Assembly (NCBI GenBank): GCA_937951975.1
Contig: CALGAJ010000077.1
Coordinates: forward strand, 1-19,831
Source of the DNA: an uncultured Desulfotignum sp.
Lineage (GTDB): Bacteria > Desulfobacterota > Desulfobacteria > Desulfobacterales > Desulfobacteraceae
Reading direction: 5' to 3'
DNA: 19,831 nt
The position numbers were made by a program, and so were the translations under genes. This document shows positions 1 through 8,595 of this stretch, one piece after another. The notes under the pieces are model-generated. The model had not been told where the DNA came from, ran no database searches, and saw only the letters and a program-made list of their open reading frames with translations. Position 1 is the first letter of the stretch; each line of letters opens with the position of its first letter.

Positions 1-2694
1 TTTGATATCGGCAGTTTTCCAGTGGTGCTGCTGGGGATTTCCAGCCGGCTGGATCCGGTGGATTTGACCCAGCTCATTGAAGACGAGATCCGGTACCGGT
101 TTTCCCGGATACCGGGAGTGGCCCAGGTGGACATCTGGGGAGGGTATGACAGAGAAATCCGCATCGAACTGGATCCGGACCGCATCATGGCCTTAGGTCT
201 GCCCCTGGACCAGATTATCCAGGCTGTCACACAGGCCAATCAGGACCAGCCCACGGGCAAACTGGAACAGGGCCGGTATGAAATCCAGCTGCGGGCTCCG
301 GCCCAGTTCACCCACCTGGACCAGATCCGCAATACCGTGGTGGCGCATCAGGACGGGGCTGCCATCACCCTGAGCCAGATCGCCCAGGTGAAAGACACCT
401 ATGAAAAGCTGACCCGGATCATCCGGGTCAACGGGGAACCCGGTATTCGTGTGGCCATCCGGAAACAGTCCCAGGCCAATACCGTTGACGTGTCCCGGCG
501 GGTGCTGGAGGAAATTGAGGCAGTCAATGCGGCCATGCCCCAGATAAAAATCATCCCGGTTATCAACCAGGGGAATTTCATCCAGCGGTCCATTGCCAAT
601 GTGGCCCGGTCTGTTTTATACGGCGGCGGTCTGGCGGTGCTGATCCTGCTGTTTTTTTTAAGAACCGTCCGCAGCACCGTGGTCATTTCCCTGGCCATTC
701 CCATTTCCATGCTGGCCACCTTTGCTTTGATGTTTTTCTTCAATTTCACCATCAATCTGATGACCCTGGGCGGCCTGGCCCTGGGCGTCGGCATGATGGT
801 GGACAACTCCATTGTGGTCCTGGAAAATATTTTCCGGCACCGGGATGAACATGGCAAATCCCCGGATATCGCCTCCAAACAGGGGGCCATGGAAGTGGCG
901 CCGGCCATTCTGGCCAGCACCATCACCACCCTGGTGATTTTCCTGCCCCTGATTTTTGTCAGAGGCGTGTCCGGTATTCTGTTCACTGAAATGGCGTATG
1001 TGATCATTTTTTCTTTGACCTGTTCGCTGCTGGTGGCGCTGTCTTTGGTTCCCATGCTCACCTCCAAGCTGCTGGGTATCAAGAAAAGAAAAAATAACGG
1101 CTCTGTGATCTCTTTTTTCTTTTCTTTGTCGGAATCTTTTTTTTCCCAACTGACGCAACGCTATTCTTATGTGCTGGCCAAAGCGCTGGACCATCGCGGG
1201 CTGACCCTGTTAATTACCGCCGCAGCACTGGGAGGGGCCCTGATGCTGGTTCCGAAAATCGGCACGGAATTTCTGCCGCCCAGTGATGAAGGAGAAGTGC
1301 GGATCTCCGGCGAAATGGAGGTCGGCACCCGGCTCGACCTGGTGGACCGCCAGAGCCGTCAGGTGGAATCCATTGCATTTCCGGCCGTACCGGAAATGAT
1401 CTCTTCGGTGGTCAGCATCGGGGCATCCGGACATCGGCCCGGCAGTTCCGCCAAGACCGAAATCCGCATGGCCCTGACCCCGGCGGCCCAGCGCAGCCGT
1501 TCCAATGTAGCCATTGCCCAGGACCTTCGCCAGCGCCTGTCAGGACAAATTCCGGGCATGGAAATACGGACCCGGGCCCCCCAGGGCCAGTTTATCATGG
1601 AGCGGATTCTGGGGGGGGATGACGGGTTGAATGTCGAAGTCCGGGGATTTGATCTGGATGTTCTGGAAACGCTGGCGGCCAGAGCGGCTGAACAGATTGC
1701 ACCGATCCCGGGGATTACAGACGTGCTGCTCAGCCGGGAGGCCGGTACCCCGCAAAGAGAAATTGAAGTTGACCGGAATAAGGCGGCGGATCTGGGTTTG
1801 AGCGTCAAGGATATCACCGATATCATCTCCACGGCCGTGGCCGGATCCAGAGCCGGGGAATTTCAGACCCAGGGGGATTCCTACCGGATTTTTGTCCAGC
1901 TCAAGGATGTGAAAAACCGTCGCCTGGATGAGATTCTGGACCTGACCCTGACCACGGCATCCGGCCGGCAGGTGGCGATCCGGAACCTGGTTTCCGTGCA
2001 TTCCGGACGGGGACCGCTTCTGATCGACCGCAAGGATCAGCAGCGCATCATCACTGTTTCCGCCAATGTCTCCGGCCGGGACCTGGGATCTGTGGCAGCG
2101 GATGTGGCGGACCGGTTAAGCGAAATTCCCCGGCCCGCCGGATATGATCTGTGGGTGGCAGGTGATTTTGAAGAACAGCAAAAAGCGTTCAGGGAACTGA
2201 TCATCTCTCTGATCCTGGCACTGGTTCTGGTTTACATGGTCATGGCCTGCCAGTATGAATCCCTGATCAATCCACTGGTGGTGATGTTTTCGGTTCCCAT
2301 GGCCGCCATCGGCGTTCTGGTCACCCTGTATCTGACCCGTACCACTTTGAATGTTCAGTCCTATATCGGCTGTATCATGCTGGGGGGAATCGTGGTGAAC
2401 AACGCCATTTTGCTGGTGGATCAATCCAGCCGCCTGACCCGTGAGGGCATGACGGTCAAAGCGGCGGTCATGGAAGCCGGCCGGCGACGTCTGAGGCCCA
2501 TTCTCATGACCAGTCTGACCACCATTCTGGGGTTGATCCCTCTGGCGTTGGGCATCGGGGAAGGTGCGGATGCCCAGGCACCGCTGGCCCGGTCCGTGGT
2601 GGGCGGACTCACCGGTGCCACCGTGATCACCCTGGTACTCATCCCGGTCATCTATTCTCTATTTCACCCGGATTCAAAAAAGGTCCGTTCATGA
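1..2694 (+). CDS. RND efflux transporter permease subunit (5'-truncated by window edge)
   Basis: Inner-membrane resistance-nodulation-division pump that uses the proton gradient to export substrates through a periplasmic adaptor and an outer membrane channel. The frame is open from base 1, so the gene enters from the left; 897 residues are visible. Aligning the TM4 motif VGMMVDNSIVVLENIF (visible residues about 264-279) with AcrB suggests about 140 N-terminal residues are missing. Visible parts are the first porter domain (PGVAQVDIWGG), the TM2-TM6 block (residues about 200-360, including ILASTITTLVIFLPLIF), a second porter domain, and the C-terminal TM block (GGIVVNNAILLVD, TSLTTILGLIPLALG). 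At the AcrB relay positions D407/D408/K940 it has D268, N269 and N800. The stop overlaps the start of the next gene (ATGA), so the two are probably translationally coupled. Family assignment is secure; the substrate cannot be read. Confidence 0.93.
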   Translation, partial: FDIGSFPVVLLGISSRLDPVDLTQLIEDEIRYRFSRIPGVAQVDIWGGYDREIRIELDPDRIMALGLPLDQIIQAVTQANQDQPTGKLEQGRYEIQLRAPAQFTHLDQIRNTVVAHQDGAAITLSQIAQVKDTYEKLTRIIRVNGEPGIRVAIRKQSQANTVDVSRRVLEEIEAVNAAMPQIKIIPVINQGNFIQRSIANVARSVLYGGGLAVLILLFFLRTVRSTVVISLAIPISMLATFALMFFFNFTINLMTLGGLALGVGMMVDNSIVVLENIFRHRDEHGKSPDIASKQGAMEVAPAILASTITTLVIFLPLIFVRGVSGILFTEMAYVIIFSLTCSLLVALSLVPMLTSKLLGIKKRKNNGSVISFFFSLSESFFSQLTQRYSYVLAKALDHRGLTLLITAAALGGALMLVPKIGTEFLPPSDEGEVRISGEMEVGTRLDLVDRQSRQVESIAFPAVPEMISSVVSIGASGHRPGSSAKTEIRMALTPAAQRSRSNVAIAQDLRQRLSGQIPGMEIRTRAPQGQFIMERILGGDDGLNVEVRGFDLDVLETLAARAAEQIAPIPGITDVLLSREAGTPQREIEVDRNKAADLGLSVKDITDIISTAVAGSRAGEFQTQGDSYRIFVQLKDVKNRRLDEILDLTLTTASGRQVAIRNLVSVHSGRGPLLIDRKDQQRIITVSANVSGRDLGSVAADVADRLSEIPRPAGYDLWVAGDFEEQQKAFRELIISLILALVLVYMVMACQYESLINPLVVMFSVPMAAIGVLVTLYLTRTTLNVQSYIGCIMLGGIVVNNAILLVDQSSRLTREGMTVKAAVMEAGRRRLRPILMTSLTTILGLIPLALGIGEGADAQAPLARSVVGGLTGATVITLVLIPVIYSLFHPDSKKVRS

Positions 2695-4289
2695 AAACAA
2701 GATCTGTCTCTTCCACAGGCCCGATACTTCTGAGTTTAATTGTTTTTCTGTTCATTTCCGGATGCGTACTGTCTGAATCTCAAAAAATCGATTTGGCGGA
2801 TTTGCCAACGGCGGTACCGGCAGATGTCGGGACATTTGACTTCACACTGGAAAACAAGCCTGACCCGCAACCCATGCCGACCGCTCAAACACCGGATCTG
2901 GCCCTGTCGGTGGAACAGGCCGTGATGCTGGCCCTGGACCATAACCAGGATTTGAAAACCCGGCAGCTGAGCCCTGTCATCGCCGGCGCGTTCGAACAGA
3001 TGGAAAAAGGGCAATATGATCCGGAGCTGTTCGCAACCCTGGGGATGGCCCGGGAAGTACTCCCTGATCCGGAATCATCAGATACCGCTGTCTTGACTGC
3101 GGCAGGTGTCCGTCAGAGGCTGCCTTCCGGAACCACTTTGGCAGCGGAAGCGGCCCATGAAACGGACCGGGCATCCCGCACCGGAGATCCCGACAAAACC
3201 CGGGTGACCCTGTCCGTGACCCAGGCACTGCTCCAGGGTGCCGGACCGGCCGGCGGACTGGTGGCAATCCGGCAAAGTGAACTGGAAACCCGGGCCAGCA
3301 TTCACGAACTGACCGCCTATGCCCAGGCCCTGGTGGCGGAAACGGAAACCGCTTACTGGCAATATGTGCTGGCCCGCCAGGAGCACGCCATTGTGGAACG
3401 GTCTCTGGCTGTATCCAAAAAACAGCAGACCGATGTTCAGTACCAGATCGATGTGGGGGTCCTGCCCCGCAATGAGCAGGCGGCTGTACAATCGGAAGTG
3501 GCCCGGCGGGAGCAGGCCCTGATCGATTCCGCCAACCAGGTGGAAGCGTTCCGTCTGACCCTGCTGCATCTGATAAATCCCGGCGGCACCGGTGATCTGG
3601 ATCGTCGGGTGCTGCCTGCCAGTGACCCGGTCATTGATCCGGACCCGGTCACCGATATCCAGGATCGCACAAACCTGGCCATGAAACTGCGGCCGGATCT
3701 GTCCGAAGCCCGGCTGCGTGCACAGCAAAACCAGCTGGAAACCATTGTCACAAAGAACGGCCTTCTGCCCCGGCTGGATTTTTTCATGGATCTGGGATTT
3801 GCCGCATATGGGGATGGATTTTCAGATACATCCCAATCTCTGGGCAACGGGGACTATGAGGTTTCGGCCGGCCTGTCCTTGAGCCGGTTTATCCAGAACC
3901 GGACCGCCAGAGCCCGGCATCAGGCCGCAGTAGCCACCCGTCAACAGGCATTTGAAGCGCTTGAAAACCTTCGCCGGACCATTTTTCTGGATGTCCGGCT
4001 GGCTGTCAATGAAATTGAGCGGGCAAGACAGCAGATCCATGCCTCCCGGGTCACCCGCCGATCCGAAGAGCAGACGGTGCAGGCGGAAATCGAACGGTTC
4101 AACGTCGGCGCCGGCACAGCGCTGCTGGTGGCCCAGGCCCAGCGGGATCTGCTGATCAGCCAGATTGCCGAGGTCCGGGCCGTGATCCATTACCGCATCG
4201 CTTTGATCCGGCTGTTTCTGGCCGAAGGAAGTCTGCTGCACCGCCGAGGGGTTGTTTTACGGGATCAAGGCCCGGTCATGAGCAGATAA
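2691..4289 (+). CDS. TolC/OprM-family outer membrane efflux lipoprotein
   Basis: Outer membrane channel that should complete the tripartite pump with the upstream RND protein. At 532 residues it is within the family's usual 450-550. The N-terminus carries a lipoprotein signal peptide: basic MKTR, a hydrophobic stretch, then lipobox ISGC with the acylated Cys at about residue 25. The rest is the repeated OEP pattern: LALSVEQAVMLALDHNQDLK opens the first repeat, and long coiled-coil-like helices rich in Gln, Glu and Ala follow (for example AVATRQQAFEALENLRRTIF in the second half). The start codon overlaps the pump gene's stop by four bases, so no separate promoter is expected. The 3' end runs 25 bp into the convergent CaCA gene on the other strand, and no terminator is visible there. 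Confidence 0.9.
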   Translation: MKTRSVSSTGPILLSLIVFLFISGCVLSESQKIDLADLPTAVPADVGTFDFTLENKPDPQPMPTAQTPDLALSVEQAVMLALDHNQDLKTRQLSPVIAGAFEQMEKGQYDPELFATLGMAREVLPDPESSDTAVLTAAGVRQRLPSGTTLAAEAAHETDRASRTGDPDKTRVTLSVTQALLQGAGPAGGLVAIRQSELETRASIHELTAYAQALVAETETAYWQYVLARQEHAIVERSLAVSKKQQTDVQYQIDVGVLPRNEQAAVQSEVARREQALIDSANQVEAFRLTLLHLINPGGTGDLDRRVLPASDPVIDPDPVTDIQDRTNLAMKLRPDLSEARLRAQQNQLETIVTKNGLLPRLDFFMDLGFAAYGDGFSDTSQSLGNGDYEVSAGLSLSRFIQNRTARARHQAAVATRQQAFEALENLRRTIFLDVRLAVNEIERARQQIHASRVTRRSEEQTVQAEIERFNVGAGTALLVAQAQRDLLISQIAEVRAVIHYRIALIRLFLAEGSLLHRRGVVLRDQGPVMSR

Positions 4290-5110
4290 GTGACAATGCC
4301 TGCGATTGCCAGCCAGATATTGGTGATGTTACTCACCGTGATATTGAGGATGGCGGCCAGATATTTTCCCCGGCTTAAAAGGGCCAGACAGCTTTTAAAC
4401 TCCGGCCAGCTTGACAGGGTTGCCAGCACGAAAAAACCGATCACCCCTTTGGGAGCCCGGCTTTGTTCCGAAGCAAAACTGACCACCGGATCCAGAAAAT
4501 ACCCGGCGGAAATCAGCACGACAACTGCCGGAATAACCGACCACCCGGCTATTTCAGCATCTTCCATGGATTGTTCATCCGGTTCGGGTGGCCGTTTATA
4601 AAACAACATCCCTGTGATGAAAATGCCTGCGGTCATCCAGAGAATGTGGTGCGCCATGGAAATCGCGTAAAAAGAGACGGCCAATCCTGCGGTCAGCACG
4701 ATACATGTCAGGGTATACTGCCAGCAGGTCTGCATGGTTTTTAAAAATACCCGGCACACCAGCGCGGCGGAAATCAACAGAACCGGATTCATCAGATTTG
4801 AACCCAGCGGCGTGCTTGCCGCAAACAGCACATCCCCGGCTATCAGGCCGACAATGAGACAGACCAGTTCGGGCCCGTTGGTGATGAATCCGGTGATGGT
4901 TCCCAGGCCCCTGACTTTTTTAAGCGTTTCTATGATGACTTCAATGGAAAACCCGATCAGAATCATCACCAGAACCACTCCCCCGGCGGCAATGAAAGAC
5001 AGGTTGAAATCACCGCCATACAGCAGGGAACAGGTGCAGAAAAACACGACAACCAGAACCCAGCAGACCACGTCTATCCGGCCGATGGAATTGACCAGAA
5101 ATTGTTTCAC
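4265..5110 (-). CDS. Divergent Na+/Ca2+ exchanger-like (CaCA family) membrane protein
   Basis: Polytopic membrane protein with about ten hydrophobic segments and the two inverted alpha-repeats of cation/Ca2+ exchangers. Repeat 1 contains NGPELVCLIVGLIAGD followed by PLGSNLMNP. Repeat 2 contains LATLSSWPEFKSCLALLSRG followed by VSNITNIWL. The acidic residue in each repeat (PEL, PEF) and the following SN motif match the ion-binding logic of the family, but the usual GTSLPE is altered, so ion specificity is uncertain. The in-frame ATG at 5209 would overlap the aminopeptidase gene by 74 bp and add about 33 residues that look like out-of-frame peptidase sequence. The GTG at 5110 (281 residues) is therefore preferred, although a GGCAGG lies just upstream of the longer start. 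Probably co-transcribed with the aminopeptidase, whose stop lies 25 bp upstream. Confidence 0.75.
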   Translation of the reverse strand: MKQFLVNSIGRIDVVCWVLVVVFFCTCSLLYGGDFNLSFIAAGGVVLVMILIGFSIEVIIETLKKVRGLGTITGFITNGPELVCLIVGLIAGDVLFAASTPLGSNLMNPVLLISAALVCRVFLKTMQTCWQYTLTCIVLTAGLAVSFYAISMAHHILWMTAGIFITGMLFYKRPPEPDEQSMEDAEIAGWSVIPAVVVLISAGYFLDPVVSFASEQSRAPKGVIGFFVLATLSSWPEFKSCLALLSRGKYLAAILNITVSNITNIWLAIAGIVTYLLMTGP

Positions 5111-5135
5111 AGTTTTTGTTCCATAAAATATCCGA

Positions 5136-6926
5136 TCAATCCAGCGGGGCTGTCCGGGTGTGAAGCCATGCAGCGATTTGGGACGGCAGAAAAGGGGAAA
5201 TCCGGTCATACACCTGCCGGTGATACTGATCGACCCATGCGACCTCCGCTTCGGTGAGCAGGGAGGTCTCTATCAGATCCCGTTCAAAATGACACCAGGT
5301 CATATTTTCAAATTCCAGAAACCGGCCGAATTCTGTTTGGCAGGAACCGGTTACCAGCACCATGTTTTCCAGGCGGATACCATATTCTCCCTCTCTGTAA
5401 ACCCCGGGTTCATTGGTCATCAGCATGCCTTTTTCCAGAGGCGCATCCACCGGATGCGGACTGATCCGGGCCGGGCCTTCATGAACACACAAAAAAAATC
5501 CCACGCCGTGTCCCGTGCCATGCCCGAAATTCATGCCCTGGGCCCACAGGAACTGCCGGGCCAGGGTATCGATCTGAAACCCCCGGGTGCCTTCGGGAAA
5601 ACACGCGCAGGCGACAGCGATATGGCCTTTGAGCACCAGGGTGTAGTCCTTGATCTGCTGCAGGGAAGGAGTCCCCAGGCATACCGTGCGGGTGATGTCC
5701 GTGGTTCCGGTCAGATAATTGCCGCCGGAGTCGGTAAGAAACAGTCCGGTATCATCCAGCCGGACATCGGTCTGCGGGGTGGCGGAATAGTGGCACAAGG
5801 CGGAATGCGCCCCAAACGCCATAATGGGATCAAAGCTGTTTTCCACAAACCCGGGCTGGGCTTTGCGCAGTTCAAACAATTTTTCCGCCGCACTGATTTC
5901 AGTCAATGAATCGTCAGGTTCCTGTTCCGACAGCCAGTGAAGAAAACGGATAACGGCAATTCCGTCCTTGACCGCCGTATCCCTCAGATGGCGGATCTGA
6001 ATGTCGTTTTTAACCGCTTTGAGCCGGGCGGCCGGGCTTGGTTTTTCAACCACCCGGCAAGCCGGATTGATGGCGGATGCCAGACGGGCGGATGTCATAT
6101 CCGGATCCAGCAGCATACAGGCAGAATCCGGCATCTGTTTTAAAGCCGTGTCAATATCGGTATACCCGGCCAGGGTCACACCGTCGTCTGCCAGACTTGC
6201 AGCCAGATCTTTGTTCACCTTGTCCGGGTGGATGAACAACCGGGCAGACGATCGGGTAAAAAGAGCAAACGCGATGTTCACCGGATTGTTGGGGGCGTCT
6301 GAACCCCGCAGGTTGAATGTCCAGGCAATGTCCTCCAGACCGGTCATCACATGGCAGTCCGCCCCGGCCTGGGCCATGGCTTTCCGGATATTTTCGATCT
6401 TTTCAGCCCGGGACCGGCCGGCATACTGCACATCAAATTCCCAGGCCGCTGACGCCGGCATGGGGGGGCGGTCCTGCCATAACTCGTTTACCAGTTCCAG
6501 GTCGGTACGCAGCCCGATCTGCCGGATATCCCACAATTGCCGGTATGTTTTTTCCTGGGTCCGCGAGATGACCCGGCCGTCAACGGCCACTGTGTCTTTG
6601 GGCGCCAGCTGATCAAAAACCCAGCGATGGAATTCAGGCACATCTTTTTCCCCGGATTTAAACAATTCAAATCCCGATCCCTGTATCTGAATGCCGGCCT
6701 GGAGCCAGTATCTGAAATCGGTCCATAAAACGGCCCGGGTGCGGGTGACCACGGCCACACCGGCGGATCCGGTAAATCCGGTAAGCCAGGCCCGGGCCTG
6801 CCAGTGTCCGGTGACATATTCGCTCTGATGGGGATCGGCAGAAGGTACCACAACCGCAGCAATGTCGTGTGCCGCCATCATTCGCCTCAATGCCGCCAGC
6901 TTTTCATCTGTTTTCACAACAGTCAT
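5136..6926 (-). CDS. Xaa-Pro aminopeptidase (M24B, three-domain aminopeptidase P type)
   Basis: Cytosolic metallopeptidase that removes an N-terminal residue preceding proline. At 596 residues it is the long APP1-like form: two creatinase-like N-terminal domains (about 1-160 and 160-310) and a C-terminal pita-bread catalytic domain. The five expected metal ligands are visible with family spacing: D399 and D410 in DSGGNYLTGTTDITRT, H473 in HGTGHGVG, E506 in TNEPGVY and E520 in RLENM. H469 matches the usual proton-shuttling His. A GAGGA motif abuts the ATG at 6926, which is too close for a good ribosome site. The GTG three codons later (6917) is better spaced, so the true start may be there. 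The CaCA gene follows closely. Its role is probably recycling of proline-containing peptides. Confidence 0.92.
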   Translation of the reverse strand: MTVVKTDEKLAALRRMMAAHDIAAVVVPSADPHQSEYVTGHWQARAWLTGFTGSAGVAVVTRTRAVLWTDFRYWLQAGIQIQGSGFELFKSGEKDVPEFHRWVFDQLAPKDTVAVDGRVISRTQEKTYRQLWDIRQIGLRTDLELVNELWQDRPPMPASAAWEFDVQYAGRSRAEKIENIRKAMAQAGADCHVMTGLEDIAWTFNLRGSDAPNNPVNIAFALFTRSSARLFIHPDKVNKDLAASLADDGVTLAGYTDIDTALKQMPDSACMLLDPDMTSARLASAINPACRVVEKPSPAARLKAVKNDIQIRHLRDTAVKDGIAVIRFLHWLSEQEPDDSLTEISAAEKLFELRKAQPGFVENSFDPIMAFGAHSALCHYSATPQTDVRLDDTGLFLTDSGGNYLTGTTDITRTVCLGTPSLQQIKDYTLVLKGHIAVACACFPEGTRGFQIDTLARQFLWAQGMNFGHGTGHGVGFFLCVHEGPARISPHPVDAPLEKGMLMTNEPGVYREGEYGIRLENMVLVTGSCQTEFGRFLEFENMTWCHFERDLIETSLLTEAEVAWVDQYHRQVYDRISPFLPSQIAAWLHTRTAPLD

Positions 6927-7338
6927 TCCTCACTTTATCTTAAATTATTACCTCTCAGGTATTCCCAGTCAGGCACAATGCCCATGGCATACACTGTTTA
7001 AAGCAATTTCTCAATCTTTTTTCAGAAAGCCCTGTGCGGTGGATGCGTATCGGGTTTCAGGGGCGATCACAGCGGGATTTTGCTTGCACAGTGTAGCCCC
7101 CGGTGGAGGCATCTTGCTGACGGACTGTCGGAGCCCTCCAGGGATTCCAGGCCGGCAGTAAGGTGCCTCCACCGGGGGCGGTCTCCTACAATCCGATTTG
7201 AACTTTGGGTTGACAAGTCCAGGGAAGTATGTTTTCTGACCAGGAACCGAGCATGTTTTCGACAAACAGAATATACATGGGGATGCACGCTGAAACAGCC
7301 CCATACATCCAAAAAAGTGGAAGGAGATCCCCATTCTG
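6927..7338. other. Non-coding stretch between divergent genes
   Basis: This 412-base gap must hold the divergent promoters of the aminopeptidase (minus) and the PLP enzyme (plus). Its main structure is the palindromic element at 7092-7190, listed separately. On the plus strand a consensus TTGACA lies at 7210-7215, but the hexamer 17 bases on (TTTCTG) is a poor -10, so it is only a weak promoter candidate. A short stem ATGGGG/CCCCAT (7277-7282 with 7299-7304) lies in the leader just before the AAGGAGA ribosome site of the PLP enzyme gene. Small open frames here show no family motif and are probably not genes. Confidence 0.5.
7092..7190. repeat. Long imperfect palindrome (24-bp arms, 36-base loop)
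   Basis: Arms at 7096-7119 and 7156-7179 pair along their whole length apart from two G-T wobbles. The left arm begins GCCCCCGGTGGAGGC. An outer TGTA (7092-7095) can pair with TACA at 7187-7190 across a bulge on the right side. The loop holds a small stem (CCC/GGG at 7134-7136 and 7141-7143). ACTGTCGG at 7124-7131 can pair with CCGGCAGT at 7152-7159, which competes with the base of the main stem. No T-run follows on either strand, so it is not a simple terminator. Candidates are a MITE or REP-like repeat, the end of a lost insertion sequence, or a structured leader RNA. The sequence alone does not choose between them. Confidence 0.75.
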
Positions 7339-8484
7339 ATGAACCCTTTTTTTGATCCCGTTATCGACCGGACCCATACCCATTCCATGAAATGGGAAAA
7401 ATACGAAGGCACTGACATCCTGCCCATGTGGGTGGCGGACATGGACTTCAAAGCCCCGCCGGCAGTGCTGGCGGCACTGACACAAATCATCGATCATGGA
7501 GTCCTGGGATATACCCTGGTGTCCCGGGATCTGAACCGGGTGGTTTCGGACCGGCTCACGGCCCTGTACGGCTGGGCGGTTGAACCGGACTGGCTGGTCT
7601 GGATTCCCGGGGTGGTGTCGGGCCTGAACGTGGTTTGCCGGGCCTTTGGAAATCAGGACCAGTCCATTGTCACCACCACGCCCATTTATCCGCCTTTTCT
7701 GTCGGTATCCGACCATTGCGGCAAACCGTTGATCACCCTGCCCATGATCCGGGAATCCGACCGGACCACTCTGGATTTTGATGCCCTGGAACACGCGTTT
7801 CAATCCGGCCCGTCGACTTTTTTATTCTGCAGCCCATACAATCCCTGCGGGACCCTGTTTACGCGGGAGGAACTTGAACGACTGACAACCCTGTGTGACA
7901 CCTACGGCATTCTTTTATGCAGCGATGAAATCCACAGCGATTTCGTACTGGACCCCGGTAACCGCCACATCCCCACAGCGACTTTGTCCGAGGCCGCCGC
8001 TCAAAGGACCATCACCCTGATGGCACCATCCAAAACCTATAATATTCCGGGGTTGGGATGCGCCTTTGCCGTGATTCCGAATACGGACCTGCGGAACCGG
8101 TTCAAAGCGGCCTGCAAAGGCATTGTTCCATCCGTGAACCTGATGGGGCTTGCTGCGGCAAAAGCAGCGTATGAAGCCTGTGATGACTGGCTTTCCCAGC
8201 TTGTTTCCTATCTGGCTGAAAACAGAAACACCGTGGTGAAGCAAATCAACGAACTGCCCGGATGTCTCCTGGATCCCATTGCAGCCACGTATCTGGCCTG
8301 GATCGATGTCAGGAAAACCGGGCTGACCGATCCGGTCCGTTTTTTTGAAGAACACGGGATCGGACTGTCGGATGGATCTTTTTTCGGAACTCCCGGATTT
8401 GTCCGGCTCAATTTCGGATGTCCGTCAAGTGTCCTGAAAAAAGGACTGGACCGAATGACACAGGCATTGAAAAGGCAGGTATGA
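7339..8484 (+). CDS. patB: MalY/PatB-family PLP-dependent C-S lyase / aminotransferase
   Basis: Fold-type I PLP enzyme of 381 residues, the usual length for PatB/MalY proteins. These act mainly as cystathionine beta-lyases (cleaving cystathionine or cysteine) and some also transaminate. Visible hallmarks are the N-terminal KWEKYEGTDILPMWVADMDF, which is diagnostic of this subfamily, SPYNPCGTLFTREEL (PLP-ring Asn), SDEIHSDFV (Asp for the pyridine nitrogen) and SKTYNIPGLGCAFAV with the Schiff-base lysine at K232. The C-terminal VRLNFGCP supplies the carboxylate-binding Arg. An AAGGAGA ribosome site at 7321-7327 sets the ATG start. The gene stands alone: the liv promoter begins 11 bases after its stop. 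Likely role is methionine/cysteine metabolism or sulfide release from cysteine. The exact substrate cannot be told from sequence. Confidence 0.9.
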   Translation: MNPFFDPVIDRTHTHSMKWEKYEGTDILPMWVADMDFKAPPAVLAALTQIIDHGVLGYTLVSRDLNRVVSDRLTALYGWAVEPDWLVWIPGVVSGLNVVCRAFGNQDQSIVTTTPIYPPFLSVSDHCGKPLITLPMIRESDRTTLDFDALEHAFQSGPSTFLFCSPYNPCGTLFTREELERLTTLCDTYGILLCSDEIHSDFVLDPGNRHIPTATLSEAAAQRTITLMAPSKTYNIPGLGCAFAVIPNTDLRNRFKAACKGIVPSVNLMGLAAAKAAYEACDDWLSQLVSYLAENRNTVVKQINELPGCLLDPIAATYLAWIDVRKTGLTDPVRFFEEHGIGLSDGSFFGTPGFVRLNFGCPSSVLKKGLDRMTQALKRQV

Positions 8485-8495
8485 TGAATTTTTTC

Positions 8496-8524
8496 TTGAC
8501 TTAACACCTTCATATTTCTATAGT
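8496..8524 (+). promoter_or_regulatory. Sigma70-type promoter of the liv operon
   Basis: TTGACT at 8496-8501 and TATAGT at 8519-8524 are separated by exactly 17 bases, one mismatch from consensus in each hexamer. Transcription would start near 8531, giving a leader of about 65 bases before livK. It lies just after the stop of the PLP enzyme gene, so livK need not depend on upstream transcription. Confidence 0.75.
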
Positions 8525-8526
8525 TA

Positions 8527-8568
8527 TGCAATTTTCAAATAAAAATGTGTATTTCGTTCAAAATTGCA
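8527..8568. promoter_or_regulatory. Inverted repeat TGCAATTTT...AAAATTGCA at the livK transcription start
   Basis: Perfect 9-bp arms at 8527-8535 and 8560-8568 flank a 24-base AT-rich spacer. Arm centres are 33 bp apart, about three helical turns, on the same DNA face. The left arm covers the predicted start of transcription, so it could be a repressor operator. It could also fold as a stem in the livK leader, upstream of the AAAGGGAG ribosome site (8582-8589). Confidence 0.5.
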
Positions 8569-8595
8569 GATTAACCTAAACAAAGGGAGTAGAAC

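Noticed and set aside
5110..5209. Longer N-terminus of the CaCA protein from the ATG at 5209
   Set aside because: The added residues are non-hydrophobic and coincide with the peptidase C-terminus in another frame. The GTG at 5110 removes the 74-bp overlap. It remains possible because a GGCAGG precedes the ATG.
5160..5909. 249-codon plus-strand frame opposite the aminopeptidase
   Set aside because: Overlaps the catalytic domain with all five metal ligands on the other strand and shows no motif of its own.
7080..7355. Possible 91-residue gene before patB
   Set aside because: TTG start with no ribosome site. It runs through the palindrome and into patB, and its composition is unlike a protein domain.
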